From positions 1 to 5,569 of the forward strand of contig JAAXUL010000577.1 of NCBI GenBank assembly GCA_013336035.1: DNA of 5,569 nt, read 5' to 3'. The position numbers and the translations under genes are program-made. This DNA is from Chloroflexales bacterium (GTDB lineage Bacteria > Chloroflexota > Chloroflexia > Chloroflexales > Chloroflexaceae). The notes below the pieces were generated by a model that saw only the letters and a list, made by a program, of their open reading frames with translations, was not told where the DNA came from and searched no databases. Positions 5,276 through 5,569 of this stretch are shown here, piece after piece (position 1 is the stretch's first letter; every line of letters starts with the position of its first letter).

Positions 5276-5569
5276 ATGGTTACGCACGACACCCAGCGCT
5301 TTATCGGGCGGGCGGCCGAGCTCGACACGCTCCTCCAGCACGTTGCCGGGCTGCGCCTTGGCGCCCCCCCCCAGCGCTGCCTGATCAATGCCTGCGGCGT
5401 CCACGGCATCGGCAAAAGCGCGCTGCTGGCGGCGCTGCGCCAGCGCGCGGCCGGCGAGGCCGGCCTGCGCACGCTCAGCCTCGAGCTGCCGCCGCTCCCG
5501 CCCGCGCACAAAGCCCCCACCCTCGAGGCCAGGCAGGCCATCCTGCGCCAGCTCGCCGCCGAGGTCGGC
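5276..5569 (+). CDS. N-terminus of a STAND/AAA-family NTPase (cut by window end)
   Basis: The frame from ATG 5276-5278 stays open to the window end, giving 98 residues. It opens with RFIGRAAELDTLLQHV (8-23), the F(I/V)GRxxEL lead-in typical of AAA_16/NB-ARC-like STAND ATPases. A hydrophobic strand and Walker A follow: CLINACGVHGIGKSALLAAL, about residues 39-58, with the GxxGxGKS pattern at 45-52. Walker B and everything after lie outside the window, so sensor and effector domains cannot be named. A purine-rich ribosome site (AGGGAGAGGG, 5265-5274) abuts the start. A run of nine C (5364-5372) lies in codons 30-32, ahead of Walker A. It follows the winged-helix ATPase gene in the same direction after 116 bases and is probably part of the same functional locus. 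Confidence 0.85.
   Translation, partial: MVTHDTQRFIGRAAELDTLLQHVAGLRLGAPPQRCLINACGVHGIGKSALLAALRQRAAGEAGLRTLSLELPPLPPAHKAPTLEARQAILRQLAAEVG

Overview
This window is a very GC-rich stretch (roughly 70% by eye, strong G/C preference at third codon positions) from a bacterial chromosome or large contig. The likely host is a filamentous or otherwise complex member of the Chloroflexota (Roseiflexus/Kouleothrix/Herpetosiphon-like). That placement rests on recognising protein styles from memory: a small FGxAYxPPHxxxGIREAR adaptor domain, a 'NPFA...YFVEH' P-loop ATPase carrying a C-terminal winged helix, and several STAND NTPases close together. No taxonomic marker gene is present.

Layout. Bases 1-273 (+) hold the 3' end of a cut gene whose last ~60 residues form the small adaptor domain. 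It converges, with only 3 bases between stop codons, on a leftward unit: HD-GYP phosphodiesterase (277-870, -), an unrecognised 90-residue protein (922-1194, -) and a 749-residue adaptor + NACHT/STAND-type NTPase (1345-3594, -). The 98-base gap 3595-3692(3722) contains two divergent sigma70-like promoters whose -35 and -10 boxes occupy the same DNA. Rightward from it runs a 478-residue P-loop ATPase with an OmpR/PhoB-type winged-helix tail (3723-5159, +). After a 116-base gap with three 11-bp-phased GATCCC repeats, a second rightward STAND-like NTPase begins (5276) and is cut by the window end.

How the parts may fit together. The adaptor domain at the end of the cut first gene and the one at the N-terminus of the 749-residue NTPase align without gaps over 59 residues with about 27 identities. 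In the known logic of bacterial STAND/effector conflict systems, such shared small domains link a sensor NTPase to its effector by homotypic contact. The window therefore looks like part of an NTP-dependent signalling or conflict (possibly anti-phage) locus: two or three P-loop switches, a shared adaptor, a stand-alone cyclic-dinucleotide phosphodiesterase and a DNA-binding ATPase that may be its regulator. The domains and promoters are read directly from sequence. The immune role and the regulatory wiring are inference.
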